A DNA stretch of 64,000 bases from an uncultured Erysipelotrichaceae bacterium (GTDB lineage: Bacteria > Bacillota_I > Bacilli_A > RFN20 > CAG-826). Below, piece by piece: positions 5,647 to 15,400 of the stretch. Where the stretch lies: positions 1-64,000 of the forward strand of contig CADCDA010000002.1 of the NCBI GenBank assembly GCA_902800025.1. The letters run 5' to 3'. Made by a program: the position numbers and the translations under genes. A model generated the notes under the pieces. That model saw only the letters and a program-made list of their open reading frames with translations, searched no databases and was not told where the DNA came from. Position 1 is the first letter of the stretch. The number at the start of each line of letters is the position of its first letter.

Positions 5647-7020
5647 ATGACTCAGATTCATTTATCAGATCACTTTACTTTCAAAAAGATATTAAGATTT
5701 ACTATCTCGCCAATACTGATGATGTTTTTTACTTCAATTTATTGGATTGTTGATGGGTATTTTTTATCTAACTATGCTTCTAGCAGTGCTTTTGCTGGTG
5801 TGAACTTAATCTTCCCAGTCATTATGATAGTGGCTTGCGTCGGCTTTATGTTTGGAAGTGGAGGCGCAGCTTTAGTGTCTAAATATCTTGGTGAACAAGA
5901 TAAAGAGAAAGCAAATAAGACTTTTTCAATGTTAACTTATTTCACATTTATTGTTGGAATAGTGTTATCAATCGTCTTTTTCTTTTTGGTAAGGCCAATC
6001 GCTCAAGGGTTTGCTGCTATCAATTCTATTGAAACCACTCAAGAGATGATTGATGTTGCTGAGATATATGGCCGTATCATGATTGGTGGAGTATCTCTAT
6101 TTGTCATGCAAGGATATTTCCACTGTTTCTTCTCGGTTAACGAAACCAGTCACTTAGGATTTTTCTTCTCCTTGGGTTCTGGAATTATCAATATGATATT
6201 AGACTTCCTACTAGTAGGAGTATTTAAGTTGGGTGCGGTTGGCGCTGCAACAGCGTCTTTATGTGGTATGGCCTTTTCGACCTTTGGACCGCTTCTATAT
6301 TTCTTTATAAAGAAAGACAATTTAATTAGACTCGGCAAAGGTGTATTCAACTTTAGAGATATCGGTAAGAGCGTTATTAACGGTAGTAGTGAATTCGTTG
6401 GTAACGTTTCTAGTAGTGTGATCTCTATCGTTTTTAACATTCAACTCCTCAAATATATTGGAGAAGATGGTGTATCTGCCTATGGCGTTATTGGATATGT
6501 TTGCTTTATCTTCTTTGCAGTCTTTATGGGATATTCCGTAGGAATTGCTCCAGTAATTGGCTATAACTATGGGGCTAAAAACAAAGAAGAGATGTCGAGC
6601 GTTATTCAAAAGAGCTTTATTATAGTAGGAATATCAGGACTCATTATGAGCTTAATATCTCTTGCTCTAGCAGAGCCGCTCGCGTTTATCTTCGCGAATG
6701 ACTATCCAGAACTACTTACTTTAAGTACAAGAGCGATGCAGATATACTCTGCGACATACTTCTTAGCAGGATTTTCAATGTTTGGTTCTGGCCTATTTAC
6801 CGCACTTAATAACGGACTTATTTCCGCGCTTATATCTTTCTGTCGAACACTTGTGTTCCAACTCGCAAGTGTCTTTGTTCTCCCTTTAATTATGGGAGTG
6901 GATGGTATCTGGGTTTCAATTATTGTTGCTGAATTTTTAGCGAGCGCAATGACAATTATAATTGTCATAATTAAACGAAAGAAATACGACTATGCGCTTA
7001 AGCCTTTAATGCTTAAGTAA
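5647..7020 (+). CDS. MATE-family efflux transporter
   Basis: This integral membrane antiporter of the MATE (NorM/DinF-like) family exports organic cations or drugs using an ion gradient. Reading from the ATG at 5647 gives 457 residues with about 12 hydrophobic segments. The two halves are related: each has the family pattern of an early GxxGxxxG-rich helix, for example FMFGSGGAALVSKYLGEQ near residues 75-92. The C-terminal half contains APVIGYNYGAKN, the usual conserved loop after helix 7-8. The protein ends in a short basic tail. A TTG at 5611 would extend it by 12 residues, but that overlaps the predicted promoter. Transcription is probably leaderless, with no ribosome site in front. Substrate unknown. 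Confidence 0.9.
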   Translation: MTQIHLSDHFTFKKILRFTISPILMMFFTSIYWIVDGYFLSNYASSSAFAGVNLIFPVIMIVACVGFMFGSGGAALVSKYLGEQDKEKANKTFSMLTYFTFIVGIVLSIVFFFLVRPIAQGFAAINSIETTQEMIDVAEIYGRIMIGGVSLFVMQGYFHCFFSVNETSHLGFFFSLGSGIINMILDFLLVGVFKLGAVGAATASLCGMAFSTFGPLLYFFIKKDNLIRLGKGVFNFRDIGKSVINGSSEFVGNVSSSVISIVFNIQLLKYIGEDGVSAYGVIGYVCFIFFAVFMGYSVGIAPVIGYNYGAKNKEEMSSVIQKSFIIVGISGLIMSLISLALAEPLAFIFANDYPELLTLSTRAMQIYSATYFLAGFSMFGSGLFTALNNGLISALISFCRTLVFQLASVFVLPLIMGVDGIWVSIIVAEFLASAMTIIIVIIKRKKYDYALKPLMLK

Positions 7021-7038
7021 GGTTACATCAAATATTAT

Positions 7039-7066
7039 TTGCAAAATATACATTTTGTCGTAAAAT
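7039..7066 (+). promoter_or_regulatory. Promoter of the acyltransferase gene
   Basis: TTGCAA (7039-7044), a 16-base spacer and TAAAAT (7061-7066). The ATG is 9 bases further on, leaving at most a few leader bases. Confidence 0.55.
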
Positions 7067-7075
7067 ACCAGCCGT

Positions 7076-8326
7076 ATGGAAAAGAAACAAGAACATTTAG
7101 ATATACATTGGGAGGCTAAAACCCCAAGATGGTACTTAAGACCAATTGAATGGGTTGGATCAGCTTTCTTTGTATTACAAGCTAGAACAAAATTTATTCA
7201 CACTAATAAGGTTTCTTATAAAGAACCTGCTTTAATCTTATCTAACCACGCTTCATTTATTGATTTCCCTAACGTTGTCGTGGATATGTTCCCAAGAAAA
7301 CAATGCTGGGTCATTTCAATTGAAGAATTCGTTGGAAGAGATTGGCTATTTAAAAATATCGGTGGTATTGCCAAAAGAAAATTTACCTCTGATTTACACA
7401 TGATTAAACAAATAGTCGATTTGATTAAAAACAAAAAGACAAGCGTTGTTATTTATCCAGAAGCTCGTTTCTCTTTAGCGGGTATTAACGAAGACTTAGG
7501 CGAAGGACTAGGTAGACTTGCTAAAGCCTGTGAATGCCCAGTTATCGTCTATAACCAAAAAGGAAACTTCTTAAGATCACCTCAATGGAACAAAAGACCT
7601 TATCGTGATGTAAGAGTGTACGCGGAAGTTACAACCGTTGTTACTAAGGAAGAAACATTAACCTTATCCGCGGAAGAAATCCAAGAGAGAATTGAACAAG
7701 CGTTCGTCTATGACGAATATCGCTGGCAATTTGATAACAACATCAAGATTAAGAGCAAATATCGTGCTAAAAATATCCATAAGATCTTATATAAGTGTCC
7801 AGAATGCGGAAATGAACACGAAATGGATTCTGATGGAACATCCTTATGGTGTAACGCCTGTGGAGCGCATTGGGATATGGATGTATATGGTGTCCTTCAC
7901 CAAAGAGAAGGAGAAGCCAAATATCCAATCGTCAGCAACTGGTATCGTTGGGAAAGAGAAGAAGCTTTTAAAGAAGTCGAAGAAGGTAGATATCAGGTTA
8001 AAAGTAAAGTGCGTTTAGAAAAACTAGTGGACTTTAAAAAAGGATTTGAACCAATCGGAGTGGTGGATATGACTCACGACGAAAATGGTTATGTCTTTGA
8101 AGGAACATTAGATGATGGAAGTCAGTTCTCACTCAAGAAACCTTGTTTGACAACAAGAAGCATGCATATTGAATTCGATTTCAAAGGCCGAGGAGATGCG
8201 CTTGATATCGCCACAATGGAAGATACATGGTTTGCTTTCCCGCTCGAGATCAAGAATTGCTTAACAAAATTTAACTTTGTTACTGAAGCGTTATATTTCA
8301 AGGCAAAAAGAACAAACAAACAATAA
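7076..8326 (+). CDS. PlsC-type acyltransferase fused to a zinc-ribbon domain
   Basis: The 416-residue protein begins with a lysophospholipid acyltransferase domain (about residues 40-220). It shows the catalytic HX4D box in NHASFID and the phosphate-binding block YPEARFS. The second half is not typical of PlsC. A zinc ribbon CPECG...CNACG lies near residues 241-262, followed by about 150 residues of beta-rich sequence with no domain I can name. The family normally transfers a fatty acyl chain to lysophosphatidic acid at the membrane. No long N-terminal anchor is present here. The zinc ribbon and tail may dock a partner or a different acceptor. A second, ordinary PlsC-like enzyme is encoded at 54662, so this one is probably specialised. 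Confidence 0.85.
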   Translation: MEKKQEHLDIHWEAKTPRWYLRPIEWVGSAFFVLQARTKFIHTNKVSYKEPALILSNHASFIDFPNVVVDMFPRKQCWVISIEEFVGRDWLFKNIGGIAKRKFTSDLHMIKQIVDLIKNKKTSVVIYPEARFSLAGINEDLGEGLGRLAKACECPVIVYNQKGNFLRSPQWNKRPYRDVRVYAEVTTVVTKEETLTLSAEEIQERIEQAFVYDEYRWQFDNNIKIKSKYRAKNIHKILYKCPECGNEHEMDSDGTSLWCNACGAHWDMDVYGVLHQREGEAKYPIVSNWYRWEREEAFKEVEEGRYQVKSKVRLEKLVDFKKGFEPIGVVDMTHDENGYVFEGTLDDGSQFSLKKPCLTTRSMHIEFDFKGRGDALDIATMEDTWFAFPLEIKNCLTKFNFVTEALYFKAKRTNKQ

Positions 8327-8332
8327 GAATTT

Positions 8333-8359
8333 AGGCAACAGCAGATGTTGCCTTTTTTC
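8333..8359 (+). terminator. Terminator of the acyltransferase gene
   Basis: AGGCAAC (8333-8339) pairs with GTTGCCT (8347-8353), followed by a T run. Confidence 0.9.
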
Positions 8360-8433
8360 TTTTTTATAAAATAAAACTATACATATTAATAAAAATGATA
8401 AATAATATTTATGCACGAATGTGCGTAAATTAA

Positions 8434-8499
8434 TTTGGCAAACCCGGAGCAATCCGGCGACGCAAAGCTATAGGGCCCTAAATGGGTAGCCAGTTGCAC
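8434..8499 (+). promoter_or_regulatory. c-di-GMP-I (GEMM-I) riboswitch 1
   Basis: The aptamer shows the GEMM-I core in order. These are GGCAAACC, a P1b hairpin CCGGA-GCAA-UCCGG with a GNRA loop, GACGCAAAGCUA, a second arm AGGGCCCUAAAUGGGUAG, and the 3' GCCAGUUGC that closes P1 with GCAA. It lies in the leader of a diguanylate cyclase gene, and a terminator follows at 8525. The 8 bases CGCAAAGC in the aptamer core (8461-8468) are perfectly complementary to GCTTTGCG in the top of the terminator (8533-8540). Folding of the aptamer around c-di-GMP should therefore free the terminator, an OFF switch. Identity of the motif is secure; the polarity is inferred. Confidence 0.92.
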
Positions 8500-8524
8500 T
8501 TAAAATCTATTATTCGATTTTTTG

Positions 8525-8559
8525 TACAGTATGCTTTGCGGCGTACTGTATTTATTTTT
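8525..8559 (+). terminator. Riboswitch-controlled terminator before the cyclase gene
   Basis: TACAGTA (8525-8531) pairs with TACTGTA (8544-8550), extended by TGC/GCG, then TTTATTTTT (8551-8559). The start codon follows the T tract immediately. Confidence 0.8.
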
Positions 8560-10044
8560 ATGGAAAAAACAAAAAGAAAGTTCAAAATTAGTATTCAACT
8601 TAAAACGTCGATTATTATCACTTTATTCGCGTTATTTTTAGGAACGATCGCAATTGTTTTCTTTTATCGCGTTATATATAGAACTGATAATGACCACACT
8701 AAAGCGACCGCTCAAAATATTTCAGCGACAGTTGCAGAAACAATTGATGTTGATAAATATGTCGTTGTTAAAGATAAGATTCAATCTATTTTAGACACGA
8801 TTGAAAACCCTGTTTTTAGCGATGACTGGGGATCTCCAGAATGGAATGATTACATTGCTCAATTTGATTCTGTTCAAGTGGAATGCGCTACTGAATTTAA
8901 CCATTTATTAAATTCTCTTTCTAAAGCAGTCGAAAAAACCACAATTGATGTTGATTGTATTTATTTAGTTTTTGTCGATACTAGAACACAAGGATTTGTT
9001 TATGTTATCGATTCTGCTGGCGAAGATGGATGTCCTCCAGGGTGTATCGATCCAATTTATGATATTAATAAAGAAGTGTTAACCAATCCTGATAGGGGCT
9101 TTCCTCCATATATCACTAATACCGCTGAATACGGTTGGCTTTGTACTGCTGGAACACCTATTTATAATGGTGACACAGTTGTAGGATATGCGATGGTTGA
9201 TATATCAATGACCACAATGAGAGCTATTCAATCTCATAATGTTTTACAAATGGGATTATATGTCTTGGGAACAATTGTTATTTTGTGGGTTATCGGCTTT
9301 GTTTTAATTCATTTTATCTTGATTAAGCCTATAAGAAATTTAACTAATGCCGCTAAAAAATACGTTAGTACTGAAGACAACCAAGATAGTGAAATTTTCG
9401 CTAAATTAAATATCAAAACCAAAGATGAAGTCGAAGAATTAGCAAATGCGATGGGTGAAATGGAAAAAGATATTAATCGTCAGATTAATGAACTCAAAGA
9501 TATGAATGTTAAACTTATCGAAACCAAACAAGAAGCAAACTTAATGACAGAACTCGCTAATAAAGATGGATTAACCGGTGTTAGAAATAAAATTAGTTAT
9601 GATTCCACAGTTAAAGATCTTAGCGAAAAGATTAATAGTGGGGCAAAGGTTCACTTTGGTATTGCAATGATCGATCTTAATGACTTAAAGGTTGTTAACG
9701 ATGAATGCGGCCATAGCGCTGGTGATATTGCTCTAATGAAACTCAGTTCCGTCATTTGTGGGGTATTTGTTCATTCTCCTGTTTTCCGCGTCGGTGGAGA
9801 TGAGTTCGTTGTCTTATTACAAAATAACGATTACAAAAGAATTGATAAGTTGGTTGAAGAGTTTGACAAAAAAATCAGCGACTTACAAAATGATGAATAC
9901 TTACGAGATTTTGAAAAAATCAGTGCCGCTATTGGGTATGCAAAATATAACCCAGAAATTGATAAAACGGTTCAAGATGTTTTCAATCGTGCAGATGAGG
10001 CGATGTATAACAAAAAACGCGAAATGAAGAATCAACAAGAATAA
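8560..10044 (+). CDS. Membrane diguanylate cyclase (sensor-HAMP-GGDEF)
   Basis: The enzyme joins two GTP to c-di-GMP. Reading from the ATG at 8560 gives 494 residues. Upstream in-frame ATGs lie inside the riboswitch and are unlikely. A membrane helix (about 15-36) and an extracellular sensor (about 40-225) are followed by a second helix, a HAMP-like linker with coiled coil, and a GGDEF domain (about 325-490). The active-site loop is intact (RVGGDEF, 412-416) and DGLTGVRNK marks the domain start. The inhibitory RxxD site five residues before GGDEF is absent (sequence there HSPVF). Product feedback would thus have to come from the riboswitch in its own leader. There is no ribosome site between the terminator and the ATG. 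Confidence 0.92.
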   Translation: MEKTKRKFKISIQLKTSIIITLFALFLGTIAIVFFYRVIYRTDNDHTKATAQNISATVAETIDVDKYVVVKDKIQSILDTIENPVFSDDWGSPEWNDYIAQFDSVQVECATEFNHLLNSLSKAVEKTTIDVDCIYLVFVDTRTQGFVYVIDSAGEDGCPPGCIDPIYDINKEVLTNPDRGFPPYITNTAEYGWLCTAGTPIYNGDTVVGYAMVDISMTTMRAIQSHNVLQMGLYVLGTIVILWVIGFVLIHFILIKPIRNLTNAAKKYVSTEDNQDSEIFAKLNIKTKDEVEELANAMGEMEKDINRQINELKDMNVKLIETKQEANLMTELANKDGLTGVRNKISYDSTVKDLSEKINSGAKVHFGIAMIDLNDLKVVNDECGHSAGDIALMKLSSVICGVFVHSPVFRVGGDEFVVLLQNNDYKRIDKLVEEFDKKISDLQNDEYLRDFEKISAAIGYAKYNPEIDKTVQDVFNRADEAMYNKKREMKNQQE

Positions 10045-10078
10045 AATCAAATTTTATTGTAAAAAAATTTTAATATTT

Positions 10079-10098
10079 GGAAGAGATATATCTCTTCC
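10079..10098. repeat. 20-bp perfect palindrome
   Basis: GGAAGAGATA and its exact reverse complement TATCTCTTCC abut, without a T run after them. It could be a weak terminator for the cyclase gene or a dimeric regulator's operator. Confidence 0.5.
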
Positions 10099-10192
10099 CT
10101 GCTTATTTCAGGACATGATTACTGGCAAAATTATAATTTTGATACAAAAAAAATTGTAATTGTAATTTAGATAAATTAAAATAATAGCAGTC

Positions 10193-10263
10193 AAAAGCAA
10201 ACCTGGAGAAATCCAGCGACGCAAAACTACAGGGTCTTAAATTAAAAAGATAGCCAGTTGCCT
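10193..10263 (+). promoter_or_regulatory. c-di-GMP-I (GEMM-I) riboswitch 2
   Basis: Same architecture as the motif at 8434: AGCAAACC, hairpin CUGGA-GAAA-UCCAG, GACGCAAAACUACAGGG, and 3' UAGCCAGUUGCC closing P1 with GCAA. It precedes the three-gene surface operon. The 3' P1 strand GCCAGTTGCC (10253-10262) can instead pair over 10 bp (three wobbles) with GGTGATTGGC (10277-10286), which is followed by TTTTAATTT. Ligand binding holds this strand in P1 and blocks the terminator, so this should be an ON switch. The motif is certain by eye; polarity is inferred from mutually exclusive pairing. Confidence 0.92.
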
Positions 10264-10295
10264 GAATTAAGAGAAAGGTGATTGGCTTTTAATTT
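10253..10295 (+). terminator. Terminator sharing the riboswitch 2 P1 strand
   Basis: GCCAGTTGCC (10253-10262) with GGTGATTGGC (10277-10286), then TTTTAATTT up to the ATG. The 3' arm also contains the only ribosome-site-like sequence (AAAGGTG, 10274-10280). Confidence 0.7.
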
Positions 10296-12434
10296 ATGGC
10301 AGTTAAATCAGTAAACAAGAAAGTGAGGAAAAGTATCGTTACAGCGACCGCTGCAACAATTTTCTCATTGGCTACTGCCATGGTTGGAACATATGCTTGG
10401 TTCGCATCAAGCACATCAGTCACCACAACAGGAATGCAAGTTACTGTCGTTGCTTCTGGTTCTTGTGATTTGGATAATGTCAAAGTTATCAAGTTTGACT
10501 ATGACCAACAAAGAATTGGAGGAATGGACTATTTTGATTACCTTTCCCCAGAGAAAGGAAAAGTTTCCGAATACGAATATAGCTATAGAGAAGGTGAAAA
10601 CTCCTTCGGTTATTATGGAAGCGCTAAAAGATTCTATCAATGGAATGGTTCTAGTTGGGTTGCATCTGACGATAAACCATTAACCGGAACCAAAAAAGGT
10701 GAAGTTGAAAAGAGAAGCAACTTACCAGTTTCTGGTGATGTTGGTGATTATTATTACGCCTACGCTGATGAATGCGCTATGTACTTCCAATGGAACGGTG
10801 ATGAATGGGTTGTTTCAGAGGATGCACCAGCAGAAGGCACAAGTGGTGGAAATCTCACTAATTATTCTGATCTCCCTTCAACTCCTACAACTGGTTATTA
10901 TTATAGAGTTACCTATGGTAGCTGGAATAAAATTAATGCGATGAATGTTTACGATCCTGTTGATAAGGTCGTTCGTAATTCAAGTTTAAGAGACTTAAAC
11001 TGTAACGCTATTTATGAAGTTGAATTTACATCTCCATCTTATAGTTCACTCGATTTAGATTTAGTTGCATCTACATTTGATGTTGGTGCTTTAGGAGAAT
11101 ATGACATCTTACTTTCTGATTGCATTGATATCGATGTCTTTACCGATGCTGATTTAAGAGACGATAACCAATTATTCTATTTACCAAATAGAGGATCAAC
11201 AATTAATGATAACGAATATGACGACAAAGCATATTGCCCATCATATAAATTGCTTGATCAAATGTACGCTAAGTGGAATGGTTCTTCTTGGGTTTTATTT
11301 GAAGAAAAACCAGAAACTGGCTCAAATAAAGGCAAAATTAAAAAATATTCGAACTTACCAGATTCCGAATTATCAAGCGGAGATTATTATCTCATTTCTG
11401 AATATTCTGAATTCTATAAGTGGAATGGTTCTAGCTGGGATTTAACTTATGAAGAACCTGCTACTGGTAATGATAAAGGTTCGGTGAGATATGAAAGCCT
11501 CTTACCATCTACCCCATCTACTGGTTGGTATTATCATGTACTTAGTAACCAAACATATGTACAATGGGATAACACAAATCATCAATGGGTTGCTAGCGAA
11601 GAAGAACCAGGTACTGGCTCTAATCGTGGTATTTTAGATTATAGTGACGAATTACCAGGTGAACCTTCAAATGGTGATTACTATTTAGTAAATAACTATA
11701 ACAATCCAAAATATTACAAATGGAATGGTTCTAGTTGGGATATTACCACTGACGAACCAGATTCTGGCACAAATAAAGGAACAGTTGGTTACGCAAATCA
11801 ATTATGTCCATCAACAAATGATTATTATTTAGCTACTCATAATGAAGCATATGCAAAGTGGGATGAAACAGAAGGAGATTGGTTAATTAGCTTTAACGAA
11901 CCTTCTGGAACATACAAGACCGCAATTGCAGATGAGAGTTTCTTACCAAATGTTCATGATGATGGCGACTATTATTTAATGACCAATTATGAAGTTAATA
12001 AATATTACAAATGGAATGGCTCCTCTTGGGCTGCTTCTGATAGTGAACCTTCCGGAAATGATAAGGGCACAATTTCACATCAAAGCCTCTTACCAGTCAC
12101 TTTAAATAGTGGTGATTATTATGAAGTCTTGAAGAAACCAGCTGAATTAACAGACTTAGAAAAAGTTTATTATAAGATTTCTTATTTAGCGTCACTCATT
12201 GATGAAGATGATCATAGTCACTTCTACAATAAATCAGGATCAAAAGCTTCTGAAATCACAATTGTTGATGGTAAAACAATTGATTTTGATGGTGACGTAG
12301 TTAAATTTTACATTAATGTAAATTATGCTCCATCTGTCGCAGATGAGTATTACGATAAAATTTCAGTTAATAGTTATACTGCAAAATATGACTATTGCTT
12401 CAATTTTAATTTCTCGGGAGGTGTCTCCAGATAA
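10296..12434 (+). CDS. Exported repeat protein with TasA/CalY-like signal, eight WNGSSW repeats
   Basis: The 712-residue surface protein starts with a basic end and a hydrophobic segment ending in GTYAWFASST (31-40). This is the look of signal peptides in the TasA/camelysin group of exported fibre-forming proteins. From residue 111 to about 610 it is built of eight repeats of about 45 residues. Each has the pattern YYKWNGSSW, an acidic-proline stretch, a GSNKG-like turn, a y-dLP segment and GDYYLV. Repeats 2 and 3 are separated by a larger insert (about 210-325). Similar WNGSSW units occur in phage tail and adhesin proteins, where they act as stalk or ligand-binding modules; that role is inferred here. 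It is the first gene of an operon switched by riboswitch 2 and overlaps the next gene by one base (TAATG). No cell-wall anchor is visible. Confidence 0.85.
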   Translation: MAVKSVNKKVRKSIVTATAATIFSLATAMVGTYAWFASSTSVTTTGMQVTVVASGSCDLDNVKVIKFDYDQQRIGGMDYFDYLSPEKGKVSEYEYSYREGENSFGYYGSAKRFYQWNGSSWVASDDKPLTGTKKGEVEKRSNLPVSGDVGDYYYAYADECAMYFQWNGDEWVVSEDAPAEGTSGGNLTNYSDLPSTPTTGYYYRVTYGSWNKINAMNVYDPVDKVVRNSSLRDLNCNAIYEVEFTSPSYSSLDLDLVASTFDVGALGEYDILLSDCIDIDVFTDADLRDDNQLFYLPNRGSTINDNEYDDKAYCPSYKLLDQMYAKWNGSSWVLFEEKPETGSNKGKIKKYSNLPDSELSSGDYYLISEYSEFYKWNGSSWDLTYEEPATGNDKGSVRYESLLPSTPSTGWYYHVLSNQTYVQWDNTNHQWVASEEEPGTGSNRGILDYSDELPGEPSNGDYYLVNNYNNPKYYKWNGSSWDITTDEPDSGTNKGTVGYANQLCPSTNDYYLATHNEAYAKWDETEGDWLISFNEPSGTYKTAIADESFLPNVHDDGDYYLMTNYEVNKYYKWNGSSWAASDSEPSGNDKGTISHQSLLPVTLNSGDYYEVLKKPAELTDLEKVYYKISYLASLIDEDDHSHFYNKSGSKASEITIVDGKTIDFDGDVVKFYINVNYAPSVADEYYDKISVNSYTAKYDYCFNFNFSGGVSR
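10626..12129 (+). repeat. Tandem protein-coding repeats (about 45 codons, eight units)
   Basis: Eight imperfect units share the coding block for WNGSSW (TGGAATGGTTCTAGTTGGG and close variants) at about 10641, 10788, 11274, 11421, 11565, 11721, 11859 and 12009. The near-identical DNA of several units would allow copy-number change by recombination. Confidence 0.8.
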
Positions 12435-15400
12435 TGAAAAAGAAAGGCATTGCTTATTTCTTTGTTGGAATAATCGCTATTTGTAGCGTTGCTATCTCAG
12501 CGGTGTCTTTTTCATTCGCTTGGTTCAAGGGCCTCGGAGATAAAATAAAAGATGAAAATCTTCCTGGTGAAATTGGACTCCGTGGATATTTCTACGCTGG
12601 AAGCGGACAATCTATAGAAGATCCTTACGAAATCGTTTCTCCAATTCACTTCTATAACTTAAGCCGTTTACAAAACTATGGTATTTTCAGTGAAAAAACA
12701 TATTTTAGAATCGGCCATGATTTTGGAACTGGTGATGGATATCAATGTATCGACTATAAGACTGGTGCATACACAGATGAATTAGAAATGAAGGACTTCT
12801 TACAAGATAATCCTCAAATCGTTATCCGCCCAATCGGTAGTGAAAGCACCCCGTTCCATGGACACTTTGAAGGCAATGGTATTCCAATTAGAAACCTAAT
12901 GGTGTCTGGCTATCCAGAAGATATTGGTATTTTCGGTTATGTCGCTCACGACGGCGAAATCGAAGGCCTTGTTTGTGATACCTTAACTGTTGAGTCTCTT
13001 GGTTACACAACTATTACAAGCGATGATACATTCAAATTATTTAGCCAAAATATCGAAAATCTTTTTGCTAGCTCAAGTTATTTGGCTACCGAAACAAATC
13101 TCGACTTTTATAACTATCAATCTACTGGTGTAGACACTTATGGCTACGTTAGAGCACTTCCAGTTCCTGCTAAACCAGGATTAAAGAATGAAAACGGACT
13201 TGGGGGCGTTGAATATAAGAAAATAAACGCAAATATGTATGAAAATACAAACTATTATCGTGGTTACTTTATTCCAACATTCCCTAATAGACCAGCCAGC
13301 CCATATTGCAACACAAACAATCATCCAAATGATCCATTTTCTTATTCTTGGTCATCTTCATCTTCAATTATCACTGTTACAGATGCTTTAAATGTTGATG
13401 TTAACGGAGATTCTGTTGCAGATGATTTGATTGTTTTTGATTTCACAAAACTTAAATTAAATGGCCAAGATCAATTTAATACTGGCGATGATATGCAATT
13501 AGATGTGAGACTTAATCTTATTGCCTCAGTTGAAGTTGAAGGCATTATTTATTCACGTGTTATTCAATCATACTTGATTGAATTCTACTCCAATCAGAAG
13601 CGTTTTGAAGATCCAGTTACAGATAATAACGGCTGGACAGTTCATATTTATTGTAACTACGCTACCCCTGACGACATAATTCATCCAGCGACAAACTATT
13701 ACCATGGTAATAATATTGGTTTCTTAGTTGGTCACTTAGATGGAACATTAACTCATTCATATGTCTATAATGGAACTTTCAAATTTAATGATGATTCCTA
13801 TAATCCAATTAAAGCAGAAACACAAACTGGCTTAGTTGGTGAAGTTGGCACAAACGTTGTCAATGCCTTAGACCCAGACTATAACAGCGTTGTTCATGGT
13901 GAAACTGGTGCTATGAACTTTACTAGAATTTACGATGGTATCAGAGGCGATTTCTCTGGTGGAGAATCCATTCACGTTGGCCTTGAATCTAGTAAAAAAA
14001 TTGCATCATATGACACTGTTATCAACCACACGGGTGATCATAATCCAGATGATTCACTATTTGATAATTATTCTGAATATTTGAGACATAGACCAACAGG
14101 AGAATATATCACTGGAATTTTTGAAAACCCTACTGGAAGCGGCAGCTGGTCAACTTGGGATACAGCCAATGTTCCAACGCCTCCAACAGAAAGCTTCAAT
14201 ACAGTTGATTTCTTATTTAACAATGTTATTCAAGACGATCGTGATGCATTTGGAAAAGTCACAACTAATCGCGGTCTTGGTATTTTCAAACTCGTTACCC
14301 CTCGTAATACGTCCGCTAATAGTGGTAACTATCAATTCCACGTTTTAGACAATTTAGGCGAATGTAGAATTATTAAAGGCAATTCTTATGATAAAGTTTA
14401 TTTCTCAACAGCAGAATATAAACATTTAGAACACAATTTCTTAGAGTGGGGAGATACCGCTGAAAGTCAGCCATTAAGAGCAACCACTCTTCCAACTAAT
14501 TCGAATGTTTTTACTTTCGACTACCCATTCTCAAGAGATCACAACTATGTTTTCGAATTGGACTTAACTCAAAATGTTGAAGATAGCACAAATAACTTCA
14601 TGTATGATACCAACAGTCAATTCTTAAGTAATTATTTACAATCAATACTTATTGATAAGTATGGAAGAACAATCCCACACGGTGATTATCGTTTTGGATT
14701 TATGTTACAAAATAGTGAATTGAATAAATCAACCGGACAAGAAGAAACAATTCCATTCCAGTCTTTATCTTCATATATGCCAATTAGATATCCTGGTGGA
14801 GATGGAAGTTTAACAAACTATGGTGGCGACGCTATTTATAAAGGAACTCTTGATAGTGAAAGCGATATTAGTTCAATTGTTTCTCCTTCTAATCTTGATT
14901 GTTACTATGTAAACAATTCATCGGTTTATTATCAATGGAATTCAACTAAAGGTAATTGGGATATTTCTGTGAATAATCCTGGTGGCAATTATATTAAAGA
15001 AGTTGATTACTATACTGACTTGGCTACTGAAGAGCCTACAAATGGCGATTGCTATTTAGTTCATGGCTATCCATCATATTTTAAATATAACGGCTCAACA
15101 TGGGTTCAAACTTTAGATAGTCCATTAGCGGTTTTCTATCCTGCCAATTCTATTGTTTTCGATATTACAAACGATAATGGTGGAAACGTCTCCGTTATTG
15201 CTAATAAGAGAAATGTTTCAATTTACAAATTCTATAAATACAAAACAGCCTCAAAACCAACTCCAGACAAGGCAGTTAAGATGTTTACAATGAAGAGTGA
15301 GAATGTTGCTGATCCAGCAATTGACACTCATAGATATTTTAAATATGACTATAGCGATGGCTATGGAACCACATCAACTTTAGCATATGAAAACGATCAT

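Noticed and set aside
8482-8559. Cyclase start at 8482
   Set aside because: That ATG is inside the riboswitch aptamer and the extra codons cover the terminator; the ATG at 8560 is preferred.
10626-12129. CRISPR-like array
   Set aside because: The repeats are in frame, translate to protein units, and have no constant spacer structure.
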